Positions 38,162-48,785 of a stretch of 64,000 bases of DNA are shown one piece after another. This DNA comes from Solea solea (Eukaryota; Chordata; Actinopteri; Pleuronectiformes; Soleidae), in contig NC_081143.1 of assembly GCF_958295425.1 (NCBI RefSeq), positions 14,394,891-14,458,890 of the forward strand. The letters run 5' to 3'. A program made the translations under genes and the position numbers. Within the stretch, counting starts at the first letter, position 1. Each line of letters opens with the position of its first letter. Under the pieces are notes generated by a model, which was given only the letters and a program-made list of their open reading frames with translations, was not told where the DNA came from and did not search any database.

Positions 38162-39059
38162 ATAAATCCTTCAGTTTCACTAAATGTGATATAATATAAT
38201 ATATAGAAAAATGTAAAAAATGGAGCAAATGAGAGGGCCAATGTCTTTCCTCCTGTATGTTTGACCCATGGTGCCACGCCCTGCCTGAATGTATTTCCTG
38301 CTGTTGTGACATGTCTAACCCATGAATGATAACGATATATAGTAAATGAACAAGTGAAAGCTATAAATTATACTGTTTAATTCCTGCTTCAGCTTAAATG
38401 ATTCAACTGGATTTTTTGATTTTTTTTTTCCCCCTCATGTTTGGACTGTAGCAAAAGTAGAAGTTCCTGCTATAAATCGATCTTTTAACATGAGAATTGA
38501 TGAGGGATACATGATGTTGTCGGCAGATATTAGCTTTAAAATGTATTATCCAATACAAGATCTGCTGATGTGACTATTGACTACAACAGTAGCCTAAATA
38601 GGCACCTCCTATTTATTTATTTTGCTCACTGAAGCACATTTATACCTGCTGCTGTGACGTGACTATGAAAAATATGATGTTAATTTTACTACAAAGTGCA
38701 CTGAATAGTATATATCATGTTGTATCATTGACACACAGAAATACCAGTAAACATCTGAATGTAATTTGTCACATTCTATAATCACTTATTTATCAATTTG
38801 TTGTTATTGATCACATAGAAGAAGACGGATGTATGAGTGGTTGACTGTCTGATGCTTCAATGATTATCTTTGTTACTTAATGAATCTGATGTCTGATTTA
38901 CTCTGGATGTCAGCATTTCCGATGGTTCCTTTCAATCCCAGGAAGTCCATATCATTATCTCCTTAAACTGCATCCTTAAACACTCCAGGGTGTAACACAA
39001 CAGCAACAAATGCATCAGCTTCGTCCTTGGATTATTTCTTCACACGATGAAATAATAGA

Positions 39060-39338
39060 ATGAGGCGGGTTTTCCCCAAATTTCCACATTAGTTTTTTGT
39101 TTTTTTTGTTTTTTTTTCATCCCTGAGAAGCTTTGTCGCCTTCCTGAGGCCAAATAAATAAGGCATCAGGTGACCGGGACACTGCAGTGAGAAGAGAGAG
39201 TCTCCTTCCGACATCAAACTGTTGCTATTTGACAGACGGCCAGCTGGAAACCTGCTGCTACCTCGAGGGAAAACGCAGTGTGTGTGTGTGAGAGAGAGAG
39301 TTGTCTGGACAGACGCAGTAGCAGACATGCCCGCTCCC

Positions 39339-39378
<40 letters not shown>

Positions 39379-40227
39379 CTCTCCCTCCCCAATCTCCCTC
39401 TCACACACACACACACACACTCGGGAGCAGCGTTTTGACGCACCACGCAGAGTTGGATTATAGTATTGCGCGCTGGTATTTCACGGAGCTTTTTCGCTTT
39501 CCTCACGTTGCCTGCTCTCTCTCTTCTCGCTGACTGGCATGTGATAGAGTGATATTGATACATGATCGGAATCAATACCACTTTGACCTCTGCTGAGCTT
39601 TTTGAGGATAAAAAAGACCCAAAACAACAAAAACGAGCGCTGTCGCCGCTTCTGCCTCTTTGCCGGAGGCGTGTTGTGAATTAATAACAAGACAGTCTCA
39701 CCTGGAGTGTGTGTGGAGTGTGAAGTCTGTCTGTGTGTGTGTGTGTGTGTAAAAGAGTGTGTTTCTCTGGATCAGGTCAAGGTGTGAGGTGTTACACTCT
39801 ACCTGGTTCCGCACGCACAGCGCATTTACACCACATACACTAACTCAAAGCGCACCGGGGGGATTTTGCGCACCGCATGCCGGGGACATGTGGAAGTTTT
39901 CGCCGCTGTAGCGCAGTGAGAGAGCCGGTTGAGAGCCGCCTGGTCGACCTCTCCTCTCCCTGTCCGGAGGGATCAAACTCCCGGTGCAAAGCCTTCACAG
40001 ACAGAGCCCCCTCCAAGAAGAGCCAAATGTAAATTCAGCAAGAGAAATTCCCCCCCAAAAAACCCACAAAGAGGAATCAGCAAACAAGAGGACTGTCTAG
40101 TTCACAGCGCAGAGTTTGGTGAGCTTTCCACGGATTTATTTCAGGGCTTTTTAATTTTGTTTCACGCCCTTGAATTACCCAGTGTTTCGTGCGTGGGTCT
40201 CATATTGGCCCCACACTTGCCGCAGTG
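39060..40227 (+). promoter_or_regulatory. slit2: Presumed slit2 promoter and 5' leader
   Basis: This region precedes the slit2 start codon. CpG and GC content rise clearly from about 39820 into exon 1 (cgcaccggggggattttgcg, gccgctgtagcgcagtg). A (CT)n tract lies at 39340-39370 and an AC tract at 39403-39420. No convincing TATA box was found, which suits a CpG-type dispersed start. An in-frame TGA at 40171-40173 closes the reading frame upstream of the start ATG. The transcription start cannot be placed from sequence, and the leader may contain an upstream noncoding exon. Confidence 0.5.
39877..40032 (+). other. Upstream ORF in the presumed slit2 5' leader (51 codons)
   Basis: An ATG at 39877 opens a frame that starts MPGTCGSFRRCSAVREP and ends at TAA 40030-40032; its last codon is itself an ATG, giving a minimal ATG-TAA. 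A second ATG at 39888 encodes MWKFSPL and then stops at 39912. Both lie 195-350 bp upstream of the slit2 ATG and do not overlap it. If they are in the mature 5' leader they would lower initiation at the main ATG. Transcription across them is inferred, and the peptide is not recognisable. Confidence 0.35.
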
Positions 40228-40427
40228 ATGGTGGGAGCTGTGAGCGCTGCTGGCCCTGGCCTCTCTCCGGCCACTGCAGGGCTGCTGGTGGCTCTTCTGG
40301 TTCTGTTAAGCGGAGCGGACGCTCAGCCGTGTCCGGCCCAGTGTTCCTGCACTGGCACCACAGTGGACTGTCACGGCCAAGGACTGCGCAGCGTGCCTAG
40401 GAACATTCCACGCAACGCGGAGAGGCT
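40228..40427 (+). CDS. slit2: slit2 coding exon 1 (signal peptide and LRRNT cap), 5' end of gene
   Basis: SLIT2 is a secreted guidance ligand for Robo receptors that repels axons and migrating cells. The exon encodes 66 residues plus two bases. The ATG at 40228 has G at -3 and G at +4 (good Kozak context), is the first in-frame ATG, and follows an in-frame TGA at 40171. Residues 1-32 form a signal peptide with hydrophobic core [14 protein letters not shown] and likely cleavage before QPCP. Residues 35-48 are the LRRNT cap [14 protein letters not shown] with its four cysteines, followed by [15 protein letters not shown]. The CPAQCSC and [10 protein letters not shown] strings match human SLIT2 better than SLIT1 or SLIT3 (from memory). 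The exon ends in the first two bases of a Leu codon at donor CT|GTAAGT (phase 2). The rest of the gene continues to the right. Confidence 0.96.
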
Positions 40428-41215
40428 GTAAGTACCGACAGCGCAGCTTGGATTTACGCAACCCAGGTGTCCCAACCATTTGGACGCGTTTCATGAGGGG
40501 AAATTCATTTAATCTGATCAGTTTCTTTGTGTGTGAATAATGCTGAATTTATGGTTAGTTTGATGAGATATGATAATTATAATTGACTATCTTATTGTAA
40601 TTTGTTTATCACGATCTAATGACATCAGTGTAAATAATCGCATATCTTTAAAGAATCACTGTTTTTTTATTGAGAGCGTATGAGGATTTGTTTCCTTTGG
40701 AGATCACACTTTAATTAGATTTACATTTGATCTAAGGCGCCTGAAACTACACTTAAAACGCACATGTCCCTGTAAATGCTGCGGAATCTAAAAGATGCGG
40801 ATAAAAAAAAAAGCAAAGTAACAAACAAACAGACAGCAGACTTGTGGTGACATGTGAATAAACGCCGATGGCGGAGCTGAAGTTCGGGACAATGCTGCGG
40901 TTGTGTTGGTGGTTTCGCGCTGTTGCATTAGCGCAGCCTCTCTAGACCACATCGGTTTGTCTGGAGACCAGCAAGTTAATCAAAAACGGATTTGGACAAG
41001 TGGCTTTGAGTTGGAAAGGCTGTATTTTATCAGGCAAAAATCCCCTTGATGAAATTCAAATTTACCCACCATAACCTGTAACAGCCCCAGCTCCCTGTCT
41101 GCATTATTGGCACATGGAGTTGAATAAAGCGCTGCTCACCTGCTTTGTCCTTGTTTTTAATAAAGTATCAACGCACTGACAAACTCCTTTACCCCTCCCC
41201 TCTCTCTCTCTCTAG
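40428..41215 (+). other. slit2: slit2 intron 1 (788 bp)
   Basis: Phase-2 intron with donor GTAAGT and acceptor CTCTCTCTCTCTAG preceded by a long pyrimidine tract from about 41188. The interior is unremarkable A+T-rich sequence with an A run at 40803-40812. Confidence 0.93.
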
Positions 41216-41287
41216 GGACCTGAATGCAAACAACCTCACAAAAATCACCAAGGCGGATTTTGCAGGACTGAGGCATCTGCGAGTGTT
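41216..41287 (+). CDS. slit2: slit2 coding exon 2 (LRR 1 of domain D1)
   Basis: This 72 bp exon encodes exactly one 24-residue leucine-rich repeat, [18 protein letters not shown] plus RHLRVL, with the first base completing the Leu split by intron 1. It has the LxLxxNxL signature and the NN that follows the LRRNT cap in SLIT proteins. About 20 of 24 residues agree with human SLIT2, against about 16-17 for SLIT1 and SLIT3 (from memory). It starts after TCTCTAG and ends TT|GTAAGT, so phase 2 is kept at both ends, the usual one-repeat-per-exon SLIT layout. Confidence 0.96.
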
Positions 41288-42785
41288 GTAAGTCTATTTT
41301 TTTAAATTAATTAAATTGTCTTCTATGTTTGTGCTGATGCAAAACAACAGTATGTGTCCAACAACAACTTCCCACCAATGTGTCCTGATCCTGAGCAGCA
41401 TCGCGCTGCCGCATGCAGCACTGACTGAGTGCGCGTGTGAGTGAGTGCATGCGTGTGTGCATGTGTGTGTGTGTGTGTGTGTGTGGCTCAACAGAACAGC
41501 GGCGGCACCTGTTAATGCCGTCGTGTTAATGTGGCAGTGGAAGTGTCAGGAGGCGCTTATTTTAACCACGGGGCCCCGGGGCCCATGTGCTGGAGAGATT
41601 AACGCGCTGGCGAGGAAGTGATGGAGGGGGGAAGAAAAGAGAGATATAGAGGTCATTTAGGTCTGACTGCGGAGGGAGGAATGTAGCTGTGAAGGCGGGA
41701 AGGAAAAGGAGGAAGGAAAGGAAAAGATGTAAAGTCAAGTAACAACTAGTTCCTTACCTGTGATGGACCCGGGTTAAGTTAAGAGCCTCCCTGCACCAAT
41801 ACTGTGACAGGGATAGCCTGCTGTGTGTGTGTGTGTGTGTGTGTGTGGGTGTGCGCGCGCTATTCACACGCTTAACGTGAATGGCAGAGAATGCACATTG
41901 TTGGAATTCCTCCAGAGATTATGTTCTTAATTGGTTGTGTGTGTGTGTGAGAGAGAGAGAGAGCTGTAGTTAATCTGAAACACACACACACACACTTATG
42001 CTGCTCATTTGTCATATCTGATAATTAATGGAATACATTGAAGTTTTGTACTGTAACTATAGGACATTACTGTTGTATCGGGGCATTTTATGGACCCCAA
42101 AATGATTAACCAAAGGGATAAAACAACAACCAACAGATTGGTCCTTTATGAAAGTAATTTATTGTGATCTTGATGGAGCAGCCAGTTATATCTGGCTGCA
42201 TGTGTATGCACCTGCTTGTTATGTGTGTGTGTGTGTGTGTGTGTGTTGGATGGGCTGCTTGGCTTGGTCAGCACACTGCTCCTGGTGGAGTTGTGCTTGT
42301 GTAAGTGAATGAGTAGTCACAGAGATGTGGTTAGATAGAGCAAATTGGATGATAGATGAGTTGCTGTCCGACTGATGTGCCGGTTTTAAAGTCGATTCTG
42401 GTGCTTCAGTGACCTCAGGCTGATAGTCTCCTCTCCTCTCTCTGACTCGACATTACAACATTCTTTTGCTTTCCATCTCCATCTCTTAATTTTTTTCCCA
42501 CACTCACTGTCAACTATCTTCTCAATCTCAACCCCTCTCCTCTCACCGTGTCAATCTCCTTGCCTTTCTTGCGTCCTATCTCCCTTTCCTTCACCTCCTC
42601 TTCCTCATCGTCCTTTTATCTGTGGGCACGGCAAGCTATCTTTCTCCTTCTCTTTGGCCTCTCGCGGTTCTAGCACACAAATCACTCTGTCAGGTTTCTG
42701 CCCAGTGTGTCTCTTTATCACTCTCGATTTTTTCACTCTTCTCCAGTTCTCATCATCTCACTCTCTCATGGTGTTTTTCTTTCAG
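41288..42785 (+). other. slit2: slit2 intron 2 (1498 bp) with microsatellites and a pyrimidine-rich 3' half
   Basis: Phase-2 intron with donor GTAAGT and acceptor TTTCTTTCAG. It holds TG tracts at 41462-41484, 41823-41848 and 42221-42246, a short GA/AC pair near 41950-41996, and an unusually long C+T-rich zone at 42425-42785 leading into exon 3. A GC-rich segment with several Kb-scale 'gcgc' strings sits at 41560-41620. Confidence 0.92.
42425..42785 (+). repeat. Extended pyrimidine-rich tract before exon 3
   Basis: About 360 bp strongly biased to C and T on the + strand (ctcctctcctctctctgact, ccctttccttcacctcctct). It ends at the exon 3 acceptor and is far longer than a normal polypyrimidine tract. 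The 79-codon ORF starting at 42622 merges this intronic DNA with exon 3 and is not a real alternative first exon as far as I can see. Confidence 0.6.
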
Positions 42786-42857
42786 GCAGCTAATGGAGAA
42801 CAAAATCACCACGATTGAGAGAGGAGCCTTTCAGGACCTGAAGGAGCTGGAGAGACT
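42786..42857 (+). CDS. slit2: slit2 coding exon 3 (LRR 2 of domain D1)
   Basis: This 72 bp exon encodes one repeat, QLMENKITTIERGAFQDL plus KELERL, with the split Leu completed by the first G. It differs from human SLIT2 by one residue (Ser to Thr) as I recall it. SLIT1 and SLIT3 differ at six or more positions, so this exon gives the strongest paralogue evidence. It is flanked by TTTCAG and CT|GTGAGT, phase 2 on both sides. Confidence 0.97.
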
Positions 42858-43065
42858 GTGAGTAATGCTATTATGTTTTAACAGTCACTACATTACCCCT
42901 AAATACATTTTCTCTGATTTCCTAACCTTGAAAAAAAAAAAAGAATATCCACACATTTTCCAAGCAAACACAAGCACTTTGAAATACAGCAAAGGACTGA
43001 GTACTGCAGGCCACTGTTCAAGGCCCTGACACACTGTAATCACTCATCTAGCATTCACTAGTGGG

Positions 43066-43744
43066 GTTTCCATTAAAATGTATTGCAAGTTTTAACAGAA
43101 TTTTGCCAAAAATTTGGTCAAAGAATCGGTACTGATAAAAAGGTAGAATCCGATACAGCCCGAAAATCCTATATATCGCATTCCCTATGCACAGACTGCA
43201 AAACCATTTCAGCTGAGTCATGTTTGGGCTGTTTCTTCTTATTGGGAGAACAGTATTTGTTACACAGTTGGAGAATTGTGTGTGTTGTTAACAGCTTCAT
43301 GGTTTGTAAGTGGTCTAAAATAAGTGTGTGATATCAGTATCACAGTATTGGACACAAAAAAACATCCCTAATTAAATGTGTGTTTCCATTCACTGCTGTC
43401 AATGTAATACTAGGAGTCTTAGTTGACAGAGTTAAGCAGTAGGTGGTGCAAAATGCCACTTCACATGTGGAGAAGCAAAGTTAAAAAGAGTGTGATTACA
43501 AACTTTTATTAAAATTTTTTTTGTCATTTCCTCATCTTGCTTGCTGTGTCCGATGCAGTGAAGTGCGAATCATTTCTAAACGTCATACTTAACTGTTGAA
43601 TCTGTTTCCATTGCACTTGTTTGCGTTTACCTTTTATTGTTAGGTCAACCATTCCACCAGGCTTAAACTTTAAAAGTTGAATGCGATATTTACATTAGTT
43701 TTTTGTTTTTTTTCAAAATGCACATAAAACAGGACAATGGAAAC
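43066..43744. repeat. Cluster of GTTTCCATT-ended repeat units
   Basis: GTTTCCATT occurs on the + strand at 43066, about 43382 and 43604, and in inverted form (caatggaaac) at 43735-43744. The same end sequence repeated within 680 bp suggests related small DNA elements inserted side by side or partly deleted. The clearest single unit is 43604-43744. Confidence 0.35.
43604..43744. mobile_element. MITE-like element with perfect 10 bp terminal inverted repeats
   Basis: It begins gtttccattg and ends caatggaaac, a perfect 10 bp inverted match, and spans 141 bp with no coding content. Short length, matched ends and intronic position fit a miniature non-autonomous DNA element. Target-site duplication was not resolved. 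Confidence 0.5.
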
Positions 43745-45879
43745 TCAGCGACTCTTTTGGATTGGGACAAAAAATTTCCCATGACTCTCAAATATTTAAT
43801 CAATCCTATTTTCATACTGAATTTGTTGTGCTTCTTCTACACACATTGATAAAGAGTTTCCCTTTAATTTCTCACCACTCTGTGCCCTCATAATCGTTAA
43901 ACCTCGCTGTCGGGATGTTTCGTTTCGTGTCATCAGGCTGTGATTCACAAGTGTCCAAAGGTTGTTACGGCGCTGGGCTGGAATCACTGGTATTCAGCAT
44001 CCAACCCTGAGGCACTTATGCCATAATTAAGTGTCAGTTGTCTGAGAGGGAGCGAGACAGAAGGGGGACGTGGACCCCGACTGCTGATATGTCCTTTGTG
44101 TCAACTGTCAACTGTGCTTGATGTGTCAGCAGTCCATAATATATATGCATGTGTGAATGTGGCTCGGAATGCAGAAAACTGGGAGGCGGTTTTGAGACGA
44201 GCTTTTAATTAATGACACGAACATCCTCACCGCTTACTCACGCGCCGGCACAAACAGAGATTTCCACCCGTGAGCATGCACAAATGTACATATCGTAGTA
44301 AATTAGGCGGATAATCTTTTTAATAGCCGTGTTGGGAGCAATTGTCAGGAGTGTTTGGGATGAAAAGGATGAACTATCGTAATTCTGCGTCTGCTTTTGG
44401 TTCACTTGTGTCTGCTGGTGTGTGCTGCGCCGTAGCTGCTCTGTGTTAACGGATAGAGAAGCTCTGTGGACAACTGCAGGGAATCTGCTGGTGTTTCTCA
44501 TGAAACCAGTAGGTTTTGTCCTGCTAAGCACTTCTGGGAATTCCTGCCCAGAACTGTGGACAAAGAGGGCAACATTTTACTGCTTCTGGCGTGGCTTTAA
44601 GAAGAAACTTTGATACCAATGACCCTCTGCAGTACATGCTGGTAAATACTAAGCATGGCTCGATAGCAAAACAGCGCTCAGTATCTACCAATACAGATAT
44701 CAGTCACATACAGTCCTTTGATGAGAATCTCTTTTGCATCTGATTTTTTTCCCCTCATTTTATTTGAAAATATATTCCCTTCACGTCTTTGGTGGAGCGT
44801 GTTGCCCTAGATCATGTCAGATTTCAACTTTTTCTTTTTCTGATCTCCAATACAGTGATCTCAACCAGTATTGAACCAATACTGAATATTGTTTTAGCTC
44901 ATAGTAAATGCCTCTCTAATGTATACAAGTGAGCCAAACATTCTTATAATGTAGACTGCTCAGCAAAAGATTACTGTCAGACTGTAAATACTTACTTTGT
45001 CTCTGATGGTGACAAACACCTTTGACGGCTGCTAACTTTCTGACACAACATGGCTGTCTTCTGTTGCCCTTGCAAGGGTTTTCCACTATAATTCCGCAGC
45101 TATAGCGTGCCACGTTCACAGACACAAAGATGGAGTCAGTCATCAATGCCTTCCCGCAGCCACCTAACAAAGGCCCATCTCCAGAGTCTGGAGTCTCGGG
45201 GCTCATTTCAAAGGCCTCCATCCTCTGGGGGGGCTGGACGGGGCCTGCTGGGCATCGCTGCCAAGAGGAGGCGACCCTAAGCTGGGCTGATGGATCCACA
45301 GTGACTGCCCCCCACAGGGGTGGAAAATGGGTCCCCCCTTCACATGCTTTTTTTGCGACAGGCCCTGCAGGGCTGGGCAGGGCAGGGTCAGGTGTGGGGC
45401 AGTAGCTGCTGGCTATGGAGGAAGGGTAGATGGTCAAAGGAGGTGTGGAGGAGCCAGGCATGTCACAACTCACACGTGCACATGCGTGAGCACATGCATG
45501 GGTATGAATACACTCATGCATGCGCATTCACTTTCGCAAGGCTGCTCCGTCAGTACTGGTTTTATCTGGATGTTACCTCCCCTCCACCCTGCTACGCCTT
45601 TTCTGCCTCTCTTTCATTCATACCTCGGCCTCTCCTCATGTTTTTTTCATACCCTCCCATCTCATTCTGGGCCTGTGTCGTCCTTTGCATTTAGGAATGT
45701 CAAACATTCGGCACACTCTCCCCGTGGGTGCAGAACAGGAAAGAGAGGCGTTCCTGATCCTCTTATCCTTCCCTCACATTTGACTGGTTTATTGCCTCTG
45801 CACAATTCAAAGTCTGTGAGATTGAAGGAGATAACAGACACAGAGATGCAGGGAGAAACAAAACAGTAATTACAGGCAT

Positions 45880-46240
45880 TGAGACAATTATTTCAGTGAG
45901 CAGCGGTGAGATAAAGCTTCAGATAATTAACCTGTAATTGAGTGATCACAATGGCAAAGATCATTTTCACCCCAATGGATGATTCTACAAGTGATTACAG
46001 GTCGTGAGATGTGTCTGTCAGTAGTGATTACAAACTAGATAATGAAGTTAAACCAAGTGACCATGTTGTAATATATAGTCAAAGATAATTGGAACAGCGA
46101 TCCCAGATAGCTGGATATGGATTTCAAAGAAAAGCCGTGGATTAGCACTTGATGATTGGCTTTAAAGCCGTCGAGTGATAACACTGTTCGCGCTGATCAT
46201 TTCAAGTTTCATGTTTTGTTTTTTTCTTGAGCACCAGAGC
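45880..46240. promoter_or_regulatory. slit2: Candidate intronic enhancer with repeated (G/C)T(A/G)ATTAC motifs
   Basis: This repeat-free block of slit2 intron 3 has many related homeodomain-type sites: cagtaattacaggc, gacaattatttc, cagataattaacctgtaatt, acaagtgattacaggt, cagtagtgattaca, actagataatgaag and agataattgg. It also has a TCF/LEF-like gatttcaaagaaaa. The spacing of near-identical TRATTACAG units is unlike the surrounding DNA. Regulatory function is inferred. Confidence 0.33.
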
Positions 46241-46984
46241 TTGAAATTATCTGCACTGTGACGACTCGCAAACAGCCATTTTCACTGCAGCACTTGTGTC
46301 TAAAAAGTCACCTGTGACAGATTTTGGTCTCTGCCTGTCTGTGCTGCACTCTGCTGCGTGCAGCCCACATTTGTTGTAGTTGCTGGAACGCAACAGTTAG
46401 CTCAGAGTTTGGAGGGGAAATTAACTTTTTCCAGTAACTCCTGGATTTTCGGTGATAGCAAAGGAATGTGTACAGGTCGGGCGAGAATACTGGCTTTCTG
46501 CTTTACAGTGTTTAAATAACAGATCAGATTAGCGTGTGTAAACCTTTGGTGGATAATGGGCAGAACTGGTTAGTGTGAAGTGGTTATCTTGGTAGAGACA
46601 GATCCCTTGAGTCATAAAAACATCTACCAGGTTTTGAGTAATAACTATGGTAACGGCATTAGTATTGAGTTTGTCTGTATGTGAGCGTGAGTGTGTAATA
46701 AATAACGTGACAGCAGTGAAGTAATTGGTTTTTTAAGGTGGTTTGTTGTTTTCTTTCCAGCCAGAGTCTGTAGTATGGCACAGCTACGAGGCTCTCGGGT
46801 TTTAAGACTGTTCTGTGTGTGTGTGTGTGTGTGTGCACTGTGTGGTTTGTGGCCACTAGCATCTGTTTATGACTGCAGGGATTATCACCATGCTGCAGTG
46901 TGACATTAGCTTGTTGGAGAAACCCTCTCACTTCAGACACACACACATGCACACATGCTGGTTTTGCATTCTTTGTGTGGACAC

Positions 46985-47124
46985 TCATACATACACACAT
47001 AATGCCATTCCCTAGCCCCTAACCTTAACCATCACAAGTAAACGCCTAACCCTTACCCTAACCCTAAAACTAGGTCTCAATCTTTAAAAGGCCCATTAAA
47101 GTCGTGTGGACCAGCCAAAATGTC

Positions 47125-47150
<26 letters not shown>
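46985..47150 (-). repeat. Family B dispersed repeat, copy B8
   Basis: The + strand reads aatgccattccctagcccct, aaccttaaccatcacaagta, cctaacccttaccctaaccc, tctcaatctttaaaaggccc, attaaagtcgtgtggaccag, ccaaaatgtccacacacaca. It is a reverse B copy ending in (AC)n at 47126-47151. Confidence 0.8.
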
Positions 47151-47156
<6 letters not shown>

Positions 47157-48437
47157 CCCACTGTCTGAACACAAAAAACATCTAATGTTAAAACATTAGA
47201 CTCCCCTCCCTGGTGACTGACTGCACCATTGCGATGATGCATTGAAGTTTTCATGTAAATAAACTATGTTGTGCACGCACATAAACATCACCTTCTGAAA
47301 AATGGATAATTGCAAATTCATTTACAGCAGCCACGTGCATCTGTGCGCGTGCAAAAGAAACTGGAACCCCAAACATAAAAACACAGCTGGTCTAAAGGAC
47401 AAAATTAATCACAACTATAAATAAATCATTACTTAAATAGTGTTTGAATAATTGGCAGTTCTATCTTTGCAGTGGTGGCAAACAGGGGGTCATTCATGGG
47501 ATCATGTCATAACCTGTTTTATTGGGAATGTAATGTTGTAATATGATAATGTGATATTTTATCAACCAGCGGAGCTCCAAAGTAATGCATGCAACATGCA
47601 CAAGTGTTATTCAAAAGGGCATTTAATGACCTTTGTGACGCATGCCCATTAAAAATGAATGCAGACTGTAGGACAAGCCCTAATACTTGAAATATGGACC
47701 TAAATGTTGATGGTTGAGGGGACAATCAGGCATCTTCTCAAGTTATTAAATTCATAAAGTCCATTTAAAAATCAGATGAACCAAACTGGGTTCGAGCTTT
47801 ACTTCATTATTTCACTCTCCCAGTCTTACGGCATTGTTTCTATTTTAAGAGGATGAGATCATACTTTTGCTCTGTCCTCCTTTCCTCATCCCTACCTCCA
47901 GCACCAGTCTCTGCACCCTCCCAGTGGAGGCCTAGCCCATTAATGGGTGCTCATGGCTGGGCAGGACCTACAGTGGGAGTGGGCTTCTCAGCGGGACCAC
48001 GTGGGGCTCTTAGCCAGAGTTAACTGAAGAGCAGTGAATAATTCAGAAACATCATTTCTAGAGGACGTTAAATATTTAAGTGGCCTCCGATGTGACTGTG
48101 GAGTGTAAAAACGTGTGTGCTTGTGCATAAGCACATCCGTGTAGTCGTACACTTTGGGGTGGAAGACAGACACAGAGGGGATGACGTTATTCAAGGAGAG
48201 TCCACTGCGGTTTCTGTGAAGCTTTTTCCTTCTGACCCTCATCGAGATGCCTTTTAAGCTTTGAACGGAGTTGGTGACATTTTTGAGGGGTTTATTTTAG
48301 GAAAGTCGGTGGAATTTCCAGCATTAATATTCGTGTGTAAATCGTATAAAACCAATTGGGACTATTGGATTTCTAATTAATCTGTTTTCCCTACTTTTTT
48401 TGTACCGCCAGCACAGCAACTGTAGCTGTCAATGTGG

Positions 48438-48785
48438 GATTAGGACCTTTTCTGCCATAAACACTCACCTTGTCAGGACCAGTAGCCCTAATGGAGATCA
48501 GAACCTGGTCCTATATGAGGCAGAACCTAATATTTGAGAGTTTGGTTAAGTTTAAGGCTTAATAATTTTAATTGTGGTTATATTAAGTGACTTTGACGTT
48601 CACTTTTTTTCAGCTTTATTAATTTTTTTCAATCCCACTTTCCTCTGATCAGATCCACTGTCTGACGGCCAAATAACTCATTCATCTCTGGAAATTGGTG
48701 AAACAAAACTGTCAATGTTTTGGGTGAAGTGGCCCTTTAACCAGATAAGCAGGGTCCTTAAAAGGATAGCTGTATGTGTTTGTGT
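48438..48785 (+). repeat. Family A dispersed repeat, copy A8, split by an insertion
   Basis: The 5' part (48438-48587) has aggaccttttctgccataaa, ttgtcaggaccagtagccct, agaacctggtcctatatgag and aattgtggttatattaag. The 3' end resumes at about 48745 with gcagggtccttaaaaggata then gctgtatgtg. The ~155 bp in between is not family A and ends tgggtgaagtggccctttaa, a string I associate with other fish repeats, so it is probably an insertion. Confidence 0.65.

Larger units (their letters stand above)
35126..39059. other. Gene-free stretch upstream of slit2 promoter
   Basis: Contains repeat fragments A7 and D3, a purine-rich GAGA tract (36714-36770), a short TG tract (36563-36579), poly-T runs, and a repeat-poor block at 37680-37880. 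The ORFs over the GAGA tract are low-complexity read-through. No exon is supported. Confidence 0.5.

Noticed and set aside
40189..40227. N-terminal extension of slit2 starting at GTG 40189
   Set aside because: It is not an ATG. The first in-frame ATG is 40228, with good context directly before a signal peptide, and an in-frame TGA lies at 40171.
39929..40228. 99-codon ORF ending at the slit2 start codon
   Set aside because: It begins at TTG, not ATG, in the presumed leader, and the product is not recognisable. The ATG-initiated uORF at 39877 is the more credible upstream frame.
44916..45527. 203-codon minus-strand ORF within slit2 intron 3
   Set aside because: No recognisable motif and overlapped by plus-strand ORFs of 91-180 codons. 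GC-rich sequence here simply has few stops.
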